From Numida meleagris (taxonomy: Eukaryota; Chordata; Aves; Galliformes; Numididae): a DNA stretch of 64,000 bases. Each line of letters opens with the position of its first letter. The first letter of the stretch is position 1. The position numbers and the translations under genes were made by a program. The stretch covers positions 4,217,076 through 4,281,075 of the forward strand of contig NC_034421.1 in the NCBI RefSeq assembly GCF_002078875.1, in the 5' to 3' direction. Shown here one piece after another: positions 36,140-47,300 of the stretch. A model generated the notes under the pieces. It ran no database searches. It worked only from the letters and a program-made list of their open reading frames with translations, and was not told the DNA's origin.

Positions 36140-39100
36140 CTGGGAACAGGGAAAGGGAGAGATCAGGGGTGAGCGTGGCAGCCGCCCCCCGAGGGATGGG
36201 GACGGGCTGCAGAGGTGATGCTGCGGCTTCCTCAGGGCAGCAGCGAGGGATGGAGGTTTGGAGGATCCCCTTGGTGCAGCCCAGCAGTCAGCTCCTCCGC
36301 GCTGCACAGACACCGCGGGATGGATCTGTCCCAGAGAGGTTAATTTCCACCGTGTGCATTGCGAGGTCCCTCCTGCCCGAGCGCATGCTCGTCTGCACGG
36401 GGAGGAGAGCAGAGCCCAGCAGCAAAGTGGGACCCACGGAGCCCAGCCTGGGTGGGAGCCAGCGCTTCAGAGCCACTTTCTCTAACGAGTTCGTGGAGCA
36501 ATCCCATTTTTTAGAGGTGAAATGGAAAGCTCGAGCGCAAATTGAATTACTCTGAGGTCACTGCTAAATGCTTCTGCTCACCGAGAGGCACAGGGAGAAA
36601 ACGGGCTCTAATTGGCCTTTCTATAAACATCCTTGCTCCGGCAAATCCTTTGGCTGCTGCTGGTTTGCAGAGGACGTTAAAGCACACGGCAGCATGGCCG
36701 AGCGCAGTGCCTGAAATGTGCGTTTGTTGTCCACCTCCACTGGAAAAAGCACATGGCTGGGGATGTGGGTGGCTCTGCATCTGCTCAGCAGGAGCCAGTT
36801 CGGAACAGCCCCAGCACTATGAGCAGTGATGCCAGCCCTGGACGGCCTCCATGCTGCCATCTAATTCAGGAAGAAAAAGCGTCTCTGCTGCTAATGCAAG
36901 AGGTCACCTTCTCACTAGGAACAGCCTTGCTGCTGCGCACAAAGGATTTCTGTGGGGCAGGGACCTCCCGGGGCCAGGAGAGCCTGGAGTGCTGCAGATG
37001 GGGAAACTGAGGCACCAGCGAGTGCTATGGCTGCAGGATGAGCCTGGGAGGCTGCTGCACCCCTGGTCACCCCTCTCACCCCTAGGGACATCCCAGTGTC
37101 ATCGGGTCTGGCTCAGCTTTGTGCTTCTTCACAGCCCTCTGGCCCCAAAAGCCTTGCTGGGTCTGAGCTCCTATTCCCCCTTTCCAGCTGGGGAAACTGA
37201 GCAGGGGCAGGGCTGGAGCTGCAGCTCCCCCATATCAGGGGCTGCTCCTGCCTTGGCCGACCCTTTGTGTCAATGTGTGACACCCCTGGGGTGCTTGGGC
37301 AGATCCCACCTGGGAGCAGGACAGGGCACCCCCAAAACCCCGACTGCCGCATGCAGGAACTGCTGCGAGCAAGGATGCAGGAGATAAACCTTTGCCACTG
37401 AGCCACTGGGTCAGGTGGGCAGATTTAATCTCCTCTGCCCTGCACTACCAAGAGCACGGAGGGAAACCTTGCAACATCTGCTGCCGTGAGGTCACTCCTC
37501 CATGCCCACATGGCAGGCGGGTCCCTGCCTCTTTCAATTTGGTATTTATAGCACTGCTATTTTCCTGCTCTTTCTATCAGACACAGCTCCTGCAGAGAGC
37601 AGGGGCAGTGGCTTTTCACAGAATGAATGCTTGGAAAAATGCAAAGCCCAGACTGAGACGAGCCCCTCGAGTGCTCATCTGCTCAGCACCCAGAGCAGCA
37701 GTGAGGGGAGCCCATCGGGACCAGCCCACCTGCACAACCCCTGCCTGCCCCCAGACTGGGGTGACTGCACATCTCCCTGCTCTCATGGGACATCACACCC
37801 AAGCCAGCTCGTTCTGTGCTCCTTCTGCAGTGCTGTGACAAAAACCTTTGGCATCCATGTGGCCCTTCCACCAAGCAGACATCCCAAGGGTCCCGCTCCT
37901 CCCGCTGCCCATACCTTGCCATCCTTCTCACGGGCTCGCTGCCCTTCCATCCGTCTTCCTCCTCAGCATGGGCCTCCCCTCAGCACACATGGTCCTGGCA
38001 CACATCTGTCTGTAGGAGGAAGAGGAGGAGCAGTCATGGGCTGCTCACAGACACCACAGTGCTCCCCTCTGCTCTGGGGGCTCAGAGATGCCATGCACCA
38101 CAGGAGATGTGCAGCACCGCTGACCCACCTGCACCCCCAACAGCTTCATTCCCCCTTCCTTCAAAGCAAGCTTGTGCTGCAGGTGATGGCTGCTGGACCC
38201 GTGCAGGAAGGATGCTGCACCCCCAGGGTCCGGTGATGGGCGGATACCCGTCACCCATGGATGGGATATCCCAGCCCAGCCCCAAGCTCAGAATCCATCT
38301 CAGCAGGAGGAGAGCTGGAGGAAATCCAGCTATGGACAGCAAAGAGAGCAGGGAGAGAACAGTGAGAGGAGAAGTGGGATCAGAAAGGGAAGGCATGAAG
38401 GAGATGGAGGTTACAGGACTGCTGCTGATCCCAACTGCTTCCCCCAAGCCCATGCATTCCTGGGGACACCCATGGGTGCACAATGGGTCCTGCAGCCAGA
38501 GCCCGATCATATGCCCATCAGGATTTATTTCTCCTCAATCTTGGCCCAGGATCTTGGGTTTTTTCTGCTGAAGATTGAGGAGAGCCACCAAGCAGCGTCC
38601 CCTTGCTCTCCTTAGTGCAGATCTGCAGGAGTGGGACTGGCAGGAACCAAACATGCAAGGGAGAAGCTGCACCCGCAGAGTGATTTCATGGGTGTTATTG
38701 GAAGGAGACAGCAGGGCATGAGATAGGGCTGCAGAAAAGGGCCCGCAGCCACTGAAGACTAAAGCACCACCCTATTAAATGCCCTGGCCAGGGGCTGGGA
38801 GCAGGCTTGACTCAACCCAGCACTGGACTATGGGAGAGCCCTCTGCCAGGTGCTGGTTGGGATGCACACCAAGGGGGGCTGCTCCCCCCGCCTCCCACTG
38901 CTGCTGTGATTAATCACTCCCGCTGCTTAAATATTTATGCCTCCTTTCCAGCGTGTCTGGCTTTGGCTGCCAGACATTGATTCTTGTCATGCGTAGCTCC
39001 GTGCAATTAACGAGCTGTTGGCCACCACCTATTTTCTCTCCTGCGAGAATGTTTGGATGCTCCAATCGAGCCCCATCCACTCTGAATTGATGAGAAGTGG

Positions 39101-41723
39101 GCAGAGCAGGGGTTGTTCTCATCCCCGACTGTAGGGTGCTTTCTGCACCCCTCCCCCAAGCAGATGCAGGAGCTGCTTTTGGCCGCTGCAAGCCCAAATC
39201 CAGGTCTGACAGTGCCACGCCATGGGGCTCGGACTGATCCCTTCCCACCAAAGCCTTTCTGTGATGAGATACAACGTGTTCACGCTGCAAATGACCTTTC
39301 TGTTTGTTTTTCCAGAGCAAAATTGTCATTAATGTGAAAACTCCCAGTTCTCCAGCACAGAAAGGCGGGCAGACACACAGCCCCAGCAGCTCCTGCAGGA
39401 CACGGGCTGCGCTCACCCCAACACGTCAGGGACAGGGAAACATGGAAAGCTCCGCTTGTTATTTTTGGGCACAGAAAGATTTCCCTTTCCCAGCCCACTG
39501 TTGTTGGGATGCTTTTTGTTGGCCCGGTTTTGTCCAAGCTATGAGCACTGCGCTCTGTGTGAGCCATAGTTTTCCCAAAAACCATTTCTATCTCCTCCCA
39601 AACAAGCGATCAAAGCACCGAAATGCTGAGGGCAGGGCAGCAGGCAGCAGTGCCCAGCAGTGAGATCTGCTCTGATAACCGCCTTCCAAACAGATGGGGT
39701 ATATTTAATGTGGGCTTTCTTGATGCTGGATAATGCCACCTCTAAATACCGGACTGGAGCGACTTTTCTAATGCCACAGAGTGCAGATTTTTGCAGGAGT
39801 ATCACCTCGCCTAACTCAAACACCTCGCAAAGCCCTACTACAAGGGAGCTGGCTCTCTGGATGTCAGGGGCGGAACCACTTCTGCTCATCAGGCGCTATT
39901 TTCCACACGCCACGTCGGGTGGCAGGAATGTCTTCCCGGTGCTGAGGTCTTTAATCAGCCCAGGCCCAAACTAGATCCCTCCTCCTGCCCGGGGGTTGGG
40001 ATTGGGCCCATCAACCTGCAGCCAGCAGCTCACCATCGCTATTACAGCACTCTGTCGCTATCAGCAATGTCCCCAGGGCACAGCACTGCCCACGCGTGTG
40101 CATCGCATACGGGCAGTGAGGTTCCAGCTGTGACCATCCCAGAAGGGCTATTTGCCCAGAGCCCTGTTTGAAAATGTTCCCTTTTTTAAAAATTCTTTTA
40201 ATCTTTATTTTTATTTTATTTTTTAATGGAAATCACGCCGACTCGCAGCCTCCGTACAGTGGGAACGGCTGCAGCCTGGATGCTGTGGGGAGGGAGAGGC
40301 CGCCCCGGCACTGCAATGTGGAACAAATTAGAACTCAGAGAGCAGAGGAAATGAGAACAGCCCGGTGCTGGCGCGCGCTGCCTGGCTGCAAACCTCTGCA
40401 GATCCCCTTCCTGCAGCCCAGTGCTACGGCCCACGCCCTCCCTGGAGAACCCCTGCACCCCCTCCCCAAAACGCAGGACCCAATCTCTGCTTTGCAGCCC
40501 GGCTTGTTGTTGTGTGAGTTTTTATCTGCCTAATCTGGGGCCAGGCTGGTAATGTCAGCGCCAGCCCACTGCTGTCCTGAGCCGGATCAGTGCGGGTAAA
40601 CTCCTTACAGCGTTATTATTAGCAGCACTGCTCCACGATGGCACCCGGACCCCAGCCCAGGGCTGCAGCGATGGGACAGCTAACAGCCAGCCCTTCCTAA
40701 AGGCAGCGACAGCTTCACAACCAAATTATAACAATTTGGGACCTACAGGAGGAGGCCTTGTAGCACCTCCCTTTTTTCTCCTCGCTTTTTATTTTTATCC
40801 TCCTTTTGCAGGGTCTTTTAAGCCGCCAACGTGCGCCAGCTCTCCGGTACCAAGTCCCAGTGACCGCCCTCTGCCTGTGCAGCTCTATTCACACGCACAC
40901 CCAAAAAACATTTCACAAAGCACGTCTGCTTTCCACTGCCTTCCAAGCAGCCGAGTCGCAGCAGGCAGCCTAATTATGAGACCTTAGCGATATATTTTTT
41001 TTTTCTAGTGATAATTAACTGGTCCTGGAGAGCACAGAAAATAAGCACTTCCCCAGCAAGTAGCAACCTCCCCTGAGTTTTCTCTGCTAAAGTTATAACT
41101 CAGCAAGAAACCTCTCCAGCCTGCTGGGACGCACAGCATCCCCAGACCCTCTGCCAAGGCTTTGGGATGCCACCACGGTGCCAAACAGCTGCGTGCAGGC
41201 ACAGTAACGTGTGTGCAACACCAAGGAGCGCAATTCCAACGGGGGCAGGATCCCACAGGGCACGGGGAAGGGAGAAAGCTCCCGAGGGGCGAGCGGAGGA
41301 CGGATCCCGCGGGGCAGGCAGTGGGACAGGGGGCTCAAAGGGGAGAGGGGTCCCAAAGGGTGTTGCGTTAGGATGAGGGTGACAAGGCGCTGCGTCCCAT
41401 GGCACAGCCCTCCCGCGCCCGGTGCGGTTCGCAGGGCAGGTTTGGTCTCCAGTGGCAACCAGGAAAGCCTCGACTCTCGCCTGCCCTGCTCTCCCGAAGG
41501 CTGCATCCAAACGGCCCCATCGCAGCGGGGTCCCGGCGGCTCCATCCCAGAGACAACAACGGGGACAAGCGAGGGATCCGCGTTTGTGCGGAGGGACGGG
41601 GGTCGGCTGTCCCGGCGATGCTAAACCCCCCTTCAAAATACCGACGAAATAAAATACAACCAGTGATCATAAAGAAACAAGGCGCCCCGCCGTCCCGCTG
41701 TCCCCCCGGCGGAAGGTACTCAC
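36140..41723 (-). other. RADIL: RADIL intron 1
   Basis: 5.6 kb between the noncoding first exon and exon 2. I see no coding exon. Several AT-rich, low-repeat blocks (36480-36690, 38905-39090, 39660-39860, 40710-41060) stand out from the GC-rich surroundings and may be conserved enhancers. Two short GGGGAAACTGAG matches (about 37000 and 37190) are too short to call as SINEs. Confidence 0.75.
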
Positions 41724-41850
41724 CCGGCGCAGCCCCGGAGGTGCGGTGCGGAGCGGTGCGGTGCGTGCGGGGCCGGGGCGGAGCGGAACGGAACGGAACG
41801 GAACGGAACGGAGCGGAGCGGCCCCACCGCGCCACCCCGCGGCCTCCGCT
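41724..41850 (-). other. RADIL: RADIL noncoding first exon (5' end uncertain)
   Basis: A good minus-strand donor (ggctgcgccgg|gtgagt, last exon base 41724) lies in a CpG island upstream of exon 2, which needs an upstream noncoding exon because it begins at a splice acceptor. The transcription start is not determined; 41850 is a guess within the island. Confidence 0.6.
41740..41823 (+). repeat. Pentanucleotide array (GGTGC)n/(GGAAC)n in RADIL 5' region
   Basis: GGTGC-type units (41740-41770) are followed, after a short GC-rich gap, by GGAGC, five GGAAC and then GGAGC units (41780-41822). The array lies in the inferred first exon or promoter of RADIL. Confidence 0.85.
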
Positions 41851-42313
41851 GCCCCAGCAGCGCCCCGAGCAGCGTCCCCAGGCGGGCGGGGTGATGGGGT
41901 CGGGCGTGGGGACGAGCTCGGCAGCGTCACAGCCCCAGGGGAGCGCGGGGAGCAGCGGGACGGCGCGAGGGAGAGGGCAGCGTGTGGGTGCGCGGGGCGA
42001 CTGCGGGGCGCGGATGGGGCCGAGCTGTGCCCGCAGGAGCTGGCGGTGACGCAACGGGGGACGGGGGTTCCCTTTGGGATCCAAACTCGACTGAGTGACT
42101 TTCTCCCTTCCCAAGCGGGCTGAGCCCAGGGGATGCCGGGGCCAAGTGCGCCCCGAGGTGTGTCGGCGCTCAGCGCTCCATCGCTGCGCTCGCTGCTCTC
42201 ACCGCTGAGTGATGCTGTTCAGGGCAAGCTGGACCGAAAATGGGTTCATTTCCTTAGATTTTGGGAAACTCGTTCTGACTTGACACACAGGCAATAGTGA
42301 GGTATCTTGAGTT

Positions 42314-42319
42314 TTTATT
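42314..42319 (-). terminator. MMD2: Candidate MMD2 poly(A) signal (AATAAA, minus strand)
   Basis: Plus-strand TTTATT, 1.85 kb beyond the MMD2 stop and about 450 bp before the inferred RADIL first exon. It is the first clear AATAAA in the MMD2 direction. Confidence 0.5.
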
Positions 42320-44173
42320 TCAACCCTACTCCACAGGAAACAACGTTCGCTAGTGTTATCTTCCTTAGGCTTGCTTTTAATTTGATCCAGTACTGTGTTA
42401 AATATAAAATACTGCTCGACCGAGAACGGATGGTGAAAAATACAAGATGCTAAAAAGGTAGCTCCTTCACCGACGTTACGAATTGTTTAAAATTAGTACA
42501 AAATAGGCTGACAATCCGATAGCACGCTGTGCATCCTGCCCTGCTGTACAAGGAAAGGGCACACATAGGGGAGGCTTCTCGGCGTGGGGACAGGCAAGTG
42601 GTGATGTCCTCGGTGCGCTCGGTGGTGGCCTCGGAAAGGTCCTGCTGGGCTGCACGTCCCCAGCACGCTTCTGAGATTAATGGTGTGGGACAAAGCCCAG
42701 GGACACAACCCCATGGGCAGCCTTTGCCAGGGGATGCTGCAGTGGGGCTGGTCCGTGGTGCGGCTTCCCCGTGGGAGGAGAGCTGTGCGCACTCAGCCCA
42801 GTGTCACCACGTGGCACTGGTGAAAAACTCAGTGACTGATGGAGCACGGTGCCTGTGAATGACCAGCCATCTCCAGGTGCTTCACAGAGCCCAGACTGAG
42901 CCCTGTGAGATCGGTCACTGTCTGCAACCCCAATTTACAGGTGGGGAAACTGAGGCACGGAGTAATGACTTGCCTGACAGCTTAAATGGCAGCTCACAGT
43001 CTCAGACCTTCTATTCTGACCCCAAATTTGCCCCACAAGCTGCCCATCACTCAGTGCTCAGCTCTTCCTGCTTCTCCCTCCCACAAGGCTGAGGAGTGTG
43101 GGGCAAAGGAGTGAGGGCTGCGTCCCGGGGACTTTAGTGAAGAAATGGCAGAGACCTCACTGGGTCCATCACCTCCTGTCCCCAAGACCTCCTGTCACCT
43201 CGAGAGTCCTCCCAGCCTGAGGGCTGCTCTGGGACACCACAGGCAGAGCCCCAGCAGCCCTGTGCCAGGCTGGGACAAAGGGCACAGCCCCTTCTTGGAC
43301 CCCTCTGCCTATGGAAAAGTTTTTTTTACCTACATGGAGACCACAGCCACCATGCCAGGAGAGGAAGAGCATCTGAACGCTTTCTCTTTGGTAATTTGCT
43401 GCAAAATGGCATAGCCATGAGAAGCCACTTGTAGGGCTCCCTCTTGGCATAATGAAACCAATACTGAGCCTGAGCACTTCAAGCTCCAGGGTTAGGACAG
43501 CCCAACTGCAGCCAGACAGCACCGAGAGCACCGAGGAAACCAAGAGACCATAGAATAAAACATCTAGGAGGGCTCCGAGGGCCTGTCTAGGGGGAACACA
43601 CCGAGTCATGCACTTAATACTGGCTTGGAGAAAGGGTTTTCCAGTGCTCTGGAGTCTGGGGAATGCTGGAAGAGATTCAAGTTTCAATGGCATGTAAGGC
43701 TTTGTTGACTCAGGACCTTCCTGTCAAGAGCATGGGAGAGGAAGGCTGATGCTGAAATGACTACTGACCGTTTATGATCCAAGCAGGGGTGCCAATGAGC
43801 ATTCCACTCAGGCTTTTTTTAAGGGGGCTCCACTCTGCCCCCGTGGGATGGGATGGCTGTGAGCTTGCTGCAGGTCCCCAGGGTGCCACCAGCCAAGGGG
43901 GTGTGGGGACAGGGACCTCGTGGGATGCTTGGGGTTAGCAGGGTGAGCAAAGCTCCCCTATTGCCCACGGCCCCTCAGGTGGTCACCGTGTTACGAAAAC
44001 GTTGCCTAAAAAAATAAACAGTTCTCAAGGTTAAAAAAGAAAAACCTGTTTAAAATCAAAATCATGCAGGGGACAGCAGGTGGCTTCAGGGTGAGCCCAT
44101 GGGCCCGGGCTCCCCCTCCTGTTCCCCTTCCATGTCCCCATGTCCCCGTTGATGTGAAGTGTCCTTAAGGCGT
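42320..44173 (-). other. MMD2: Probable MMD2 3' UTR
   Basis: Non-coding stretch between the MMD2 stop and the first AATAAA on its strand. It includes a MIR-like SINE (42880-43040). No other gene is visible in it. Confidence 0.5.
42880..43040 (+). repeat. MIR-like CORE-SINE relic
   Basis: The run aatttacaggtggggaaac-tgaggcacggag-tgacttgcctgac-ggcagctcacagtctcagac-cttctattctgacccc follows the MIR consensus order: ttttacagatgaggaaac, tgaggcacagag, tgacttgcccaag, ggcagagcc, gtctgactcc. The upstream part (cctgtgagatcggtcactgt) also fits. An ancient amniote element. Confidence 0.7.
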
Positions 44174-44377
44174 CTATCGGGATGTTTTGGCCTCCAGCGC
44201 ACCGGGCCGGTAGAGGTACCTCCAAATGGCGTAGTAATGGATGCCAGCTCCAATGGCCACAAAGAGGTGCCAGATGGCGTGGGCAAAAGGGATGCGGCCA
44301 TCACTTTTGAAGAAGACCATGCCCAGGCAGTAGGAAATCCCACCGGCCACCAGCTCCGGGAGGCCATCCCTGTTGGG
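44174..44377 (-). CDS. MMD2: MMD2 terminal coding exon (last two helices)
   Basis: Acceptor (minus) gcttttctcacag. Encodes [20 protein letters not shown] and [20 protein letters not shown], with the conserved HxxxH-type His residues, then [15 protein letters not shown] and TAG. Confidence 0.96.
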   Translation of the reverse strand, partial: PNRDGLPELVAGGISYCLGMVFFKSDGRIPFAHAIWHLFVAIGAGIHYYAIWRYLYRPGALEAKTSR

Positions 44378-47300
44378 CTGTGAGAAAAGCACAGGGACAG
44401 CGTGGTCACCACCAGCAGCGTGTCAGAGCCTTGTCCTGCCCTGTCCTACACCATCCCCCCCTCATGGCCAGCAGCCCAGCTTTGCTGGGATGCTCCCAAT
44501 ACAATGGAGCATGAAGAGCAGCTCCTTTGGAGATGCCCATGGGCACACGTGTTATCTGCAGGGCACTCAAATCACAACCAAAACACCTCATCTTTGGTGA
44601 TCCCCTCATCCATCACCAGCCACCTTCGGACTGGACCATGCCAACCCTCTGGAGCATCCCAGCCACACTGGACATGCCCTTTGCTCCGAGCCCACATGCT
44701 TCCCAGCGTGGCTTACCATGGAGAGGATGACCAAGGCGGGGAAGAAGCCCATGATCACGTAGCACACCAGCTCCACCAGCTTGTACCTGCAGCCAATGGA
44801 GAAGCTGCTTGGAGGCAGGGTCGGATTTTACATTCGTTTCTCATCCAGCTATAGGAAAAGAGGTGCCACCGCGGGAGTTCCCATGCCCAGGAGTGAGCTG
44901 GCCGCTGGCACAGAGGGCTGTGGAAAGGCTTTGGGGGCTTTTTGCTTTCTATTTGGTGCCACCCCGTGGAAGAACCCACTCATGACAGCACAACCTCGCT
45001 CCCATGTCCCTGACACAGAGCTGCAGCTTCCCAATAACACGGTGTACGGGATGAGGATGTGGCCCTCCTGCCCAGGAGGCTGCCCCGGGACCCCATGTCT
45101 GTCTGTCTCTCTGCCTCCATCTTTGACCTCTCTTGCAGCGTGACTGTTGGGGTGTTAAGGGAAGGAAGGGCAGAGCTGTGCTGGATAAAGGCACTGACCG
45201 CTCATGGAAGAAGAACACGTAGACGGTGCCGACAGATGCCATGATCCAGATGATCCAACGCATGTGGGAGGCCCAGGGCCCCAGCTCCCGTAGGTTCAGC
45301 CTGCAAGACCCAGGGCTTTGGTAAGGGGGACCCCAACTCTTTTGCTGCACCCCAACCTCCTGCTGCACCCCAGCCCTCCTGCTGCACCCCATCTTTCTGC
45401 ACCCCAACCTCCTGCTGCACCCCAGCCCCCCTGCTGCACCCCATCTTTCTGCACCCCAACCTCCTGCTGCACCCCAGCCTTCCTGGTGCACCCCATCCTG
45501 CCTCACCCCAGCCTCCTGCTGCACCCCAGCCCTCCTGCAGGCAGGAGGTGCCGGAGCAATGCTGCCTTTCCAACCCATAACATCAGCTGAAAGTCTCTGA
45601 GATGCAGAGAACGGGAAGTTTTAGTGAAAAGTGCAATCCCTGATCATTACTTCTGAGTTGGTTTCTGCCCTCTGGTGAGTCTGAGCATGCTGGGCACTCA
45701 CCACGGAGCATACGATGCTGCAATGAAGAAGTAGATCACCATCCTGTCGAACATATGCAAGCAGTGCTCCACGGTCCTGCGGGACAGATAGGTGAGGTCA
45801 GAGCCTGTGGCACTGTGCTCTGTAAAACCGGATGCATTTGCAAAAAGAGGAGGAAAAAAATGCTTTTTCCCATTGGCATAGCTCAGAAAAACTTTCACCA
45901 AGAGGATTTGGGTTGTGCTAACAAATACAAACACGGGCCCAAGCCCCCAGCGGGCAGGGCTGGTACCTGAGATGCCTCTTCTTCCAGGAGATGGTGTGGA
46001 AGATGGTGGAGACGATGAAGAGGCTGGACAAACCGAAGCCATAGATCCAGGCCGAGATGGTCTCCCACCGGTCGTCAGAGAGGACATAGAGGATGGAGCT
46101 GCCAAGGATGCTGGGCAGGATCCAGAACTGGGAGGAGAAGGAGCCCACTGGTCACAACTTGCATTTCCACTGAGCAGATGATCTATGGTCTCTGCTCTTC
46201 CTTTTTGGTGTTTTTTCACTTCACCACACAGCAGGGCAGGCAGGCAAGGGCAGGGAGGAGGAGGAGGGCACGAGGAGGACCAATGCATCTTGGCCATGCC
46301 ATGGGCTTGGAGCAGGAGCCAGCAGCTCCCTAGGGAGTTCGCTCCCATCACCATTCAGACAGCCCCATCACTGTTCCTGATGTGAAAATTCTCTTTTTTA
46401 TGGAGACACATGCTTTGCCAAATATTCCTGCTCTGCTGTGGGCCATCCATCCCAAAGGGCCAACACATGCTGGGGCTGGAGGAGGAAGGAGAGCATCCTT
46501 GGAGCACCAGGCACAGATGCTCATCCCAACCCTGAGACACTCAAGGGCTGCAGGGCTGATCGCTGATGTTTTTAGGTGACCCCCAGGGCCAGGCATGGTC
46601 CCTCAACCCAGGAGGGGACGCGGACTCACCGCGTGTGTGGCACAGTTGGCCGCGTGCTCGTACTCCGTTGGCTGGTACCTGCGGTTGGAGGGGACGCGGT
46701 GGTTCATGAACCTGCAATGGAGCAGGGAGAGAAGCAGCATCAAGGGACGGGAGAACTGGAAAAGCCCTTTTGGAGGGCAGTGCCTCTGGGTACCGCCTGC
46801 ACCCACCCCATAGCCCCCACATGTGTCCCAGTGCTGATTGCTGCTGGGGAAGTCCTGCCATGCTCCCTTGGAAACTTATCTCTTTTTTTTTTTTCTGTTT
46901 CTCTTTGCATGAAGTATCGGATTGCTCCTGGCGTGCGGAGGAACATATCGATTTCCCCCATCAGATCAATACACACGGAGCAATAAGGAGCTGTGCCAGA
47001 ACCTCCTGCCAGGTAGGTGATGCCGTACTGGGAGCAAATTCAATGTGCATCCCTGAAAGCAGCCGTGCCTTGCACCCTGCTCCGGCAGGGTGGGCATAGA
47101 GAAAGGGAATAAGAAATGGGCAAACAGTGATCCTTCCCCATCTGCCCCTCTTAATCAGTGATTTAAAGATGCTTTCTGCTGCGGATCAGGCCAGGACAGC
47201 CGGGTGCAGGGGCAGGAGTTGGTCTAATTGCTCCCTGACCCTGTTTGCTCGTGGCCCTGCACCATCTGCAGCGTGTTTCACAGCACAGCTGTGCCCAGCC

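Larger units (their letters stand above)
41700..42060 (-). promoter_or_regulatory. RADIL: CpG island promoter of RADIL
   Basis: Dense CpG (gcgtgcggggccggggcgg, gcgcggggcgactgcggg) around the inferred first exon. No TATA box is seen. It includes a GGTGC/GGAAC pentanucleotide array. Confidence 0.75.

Noticed and set aside
36995..37205. Two GGGGAAACTGAG matches that look like MIR cores (also a reversed one near 31390)
   Set aside because: Only 12-16 bases match in each; the flanks do not follow the MIR order, unlike the copy at 42880-43040.
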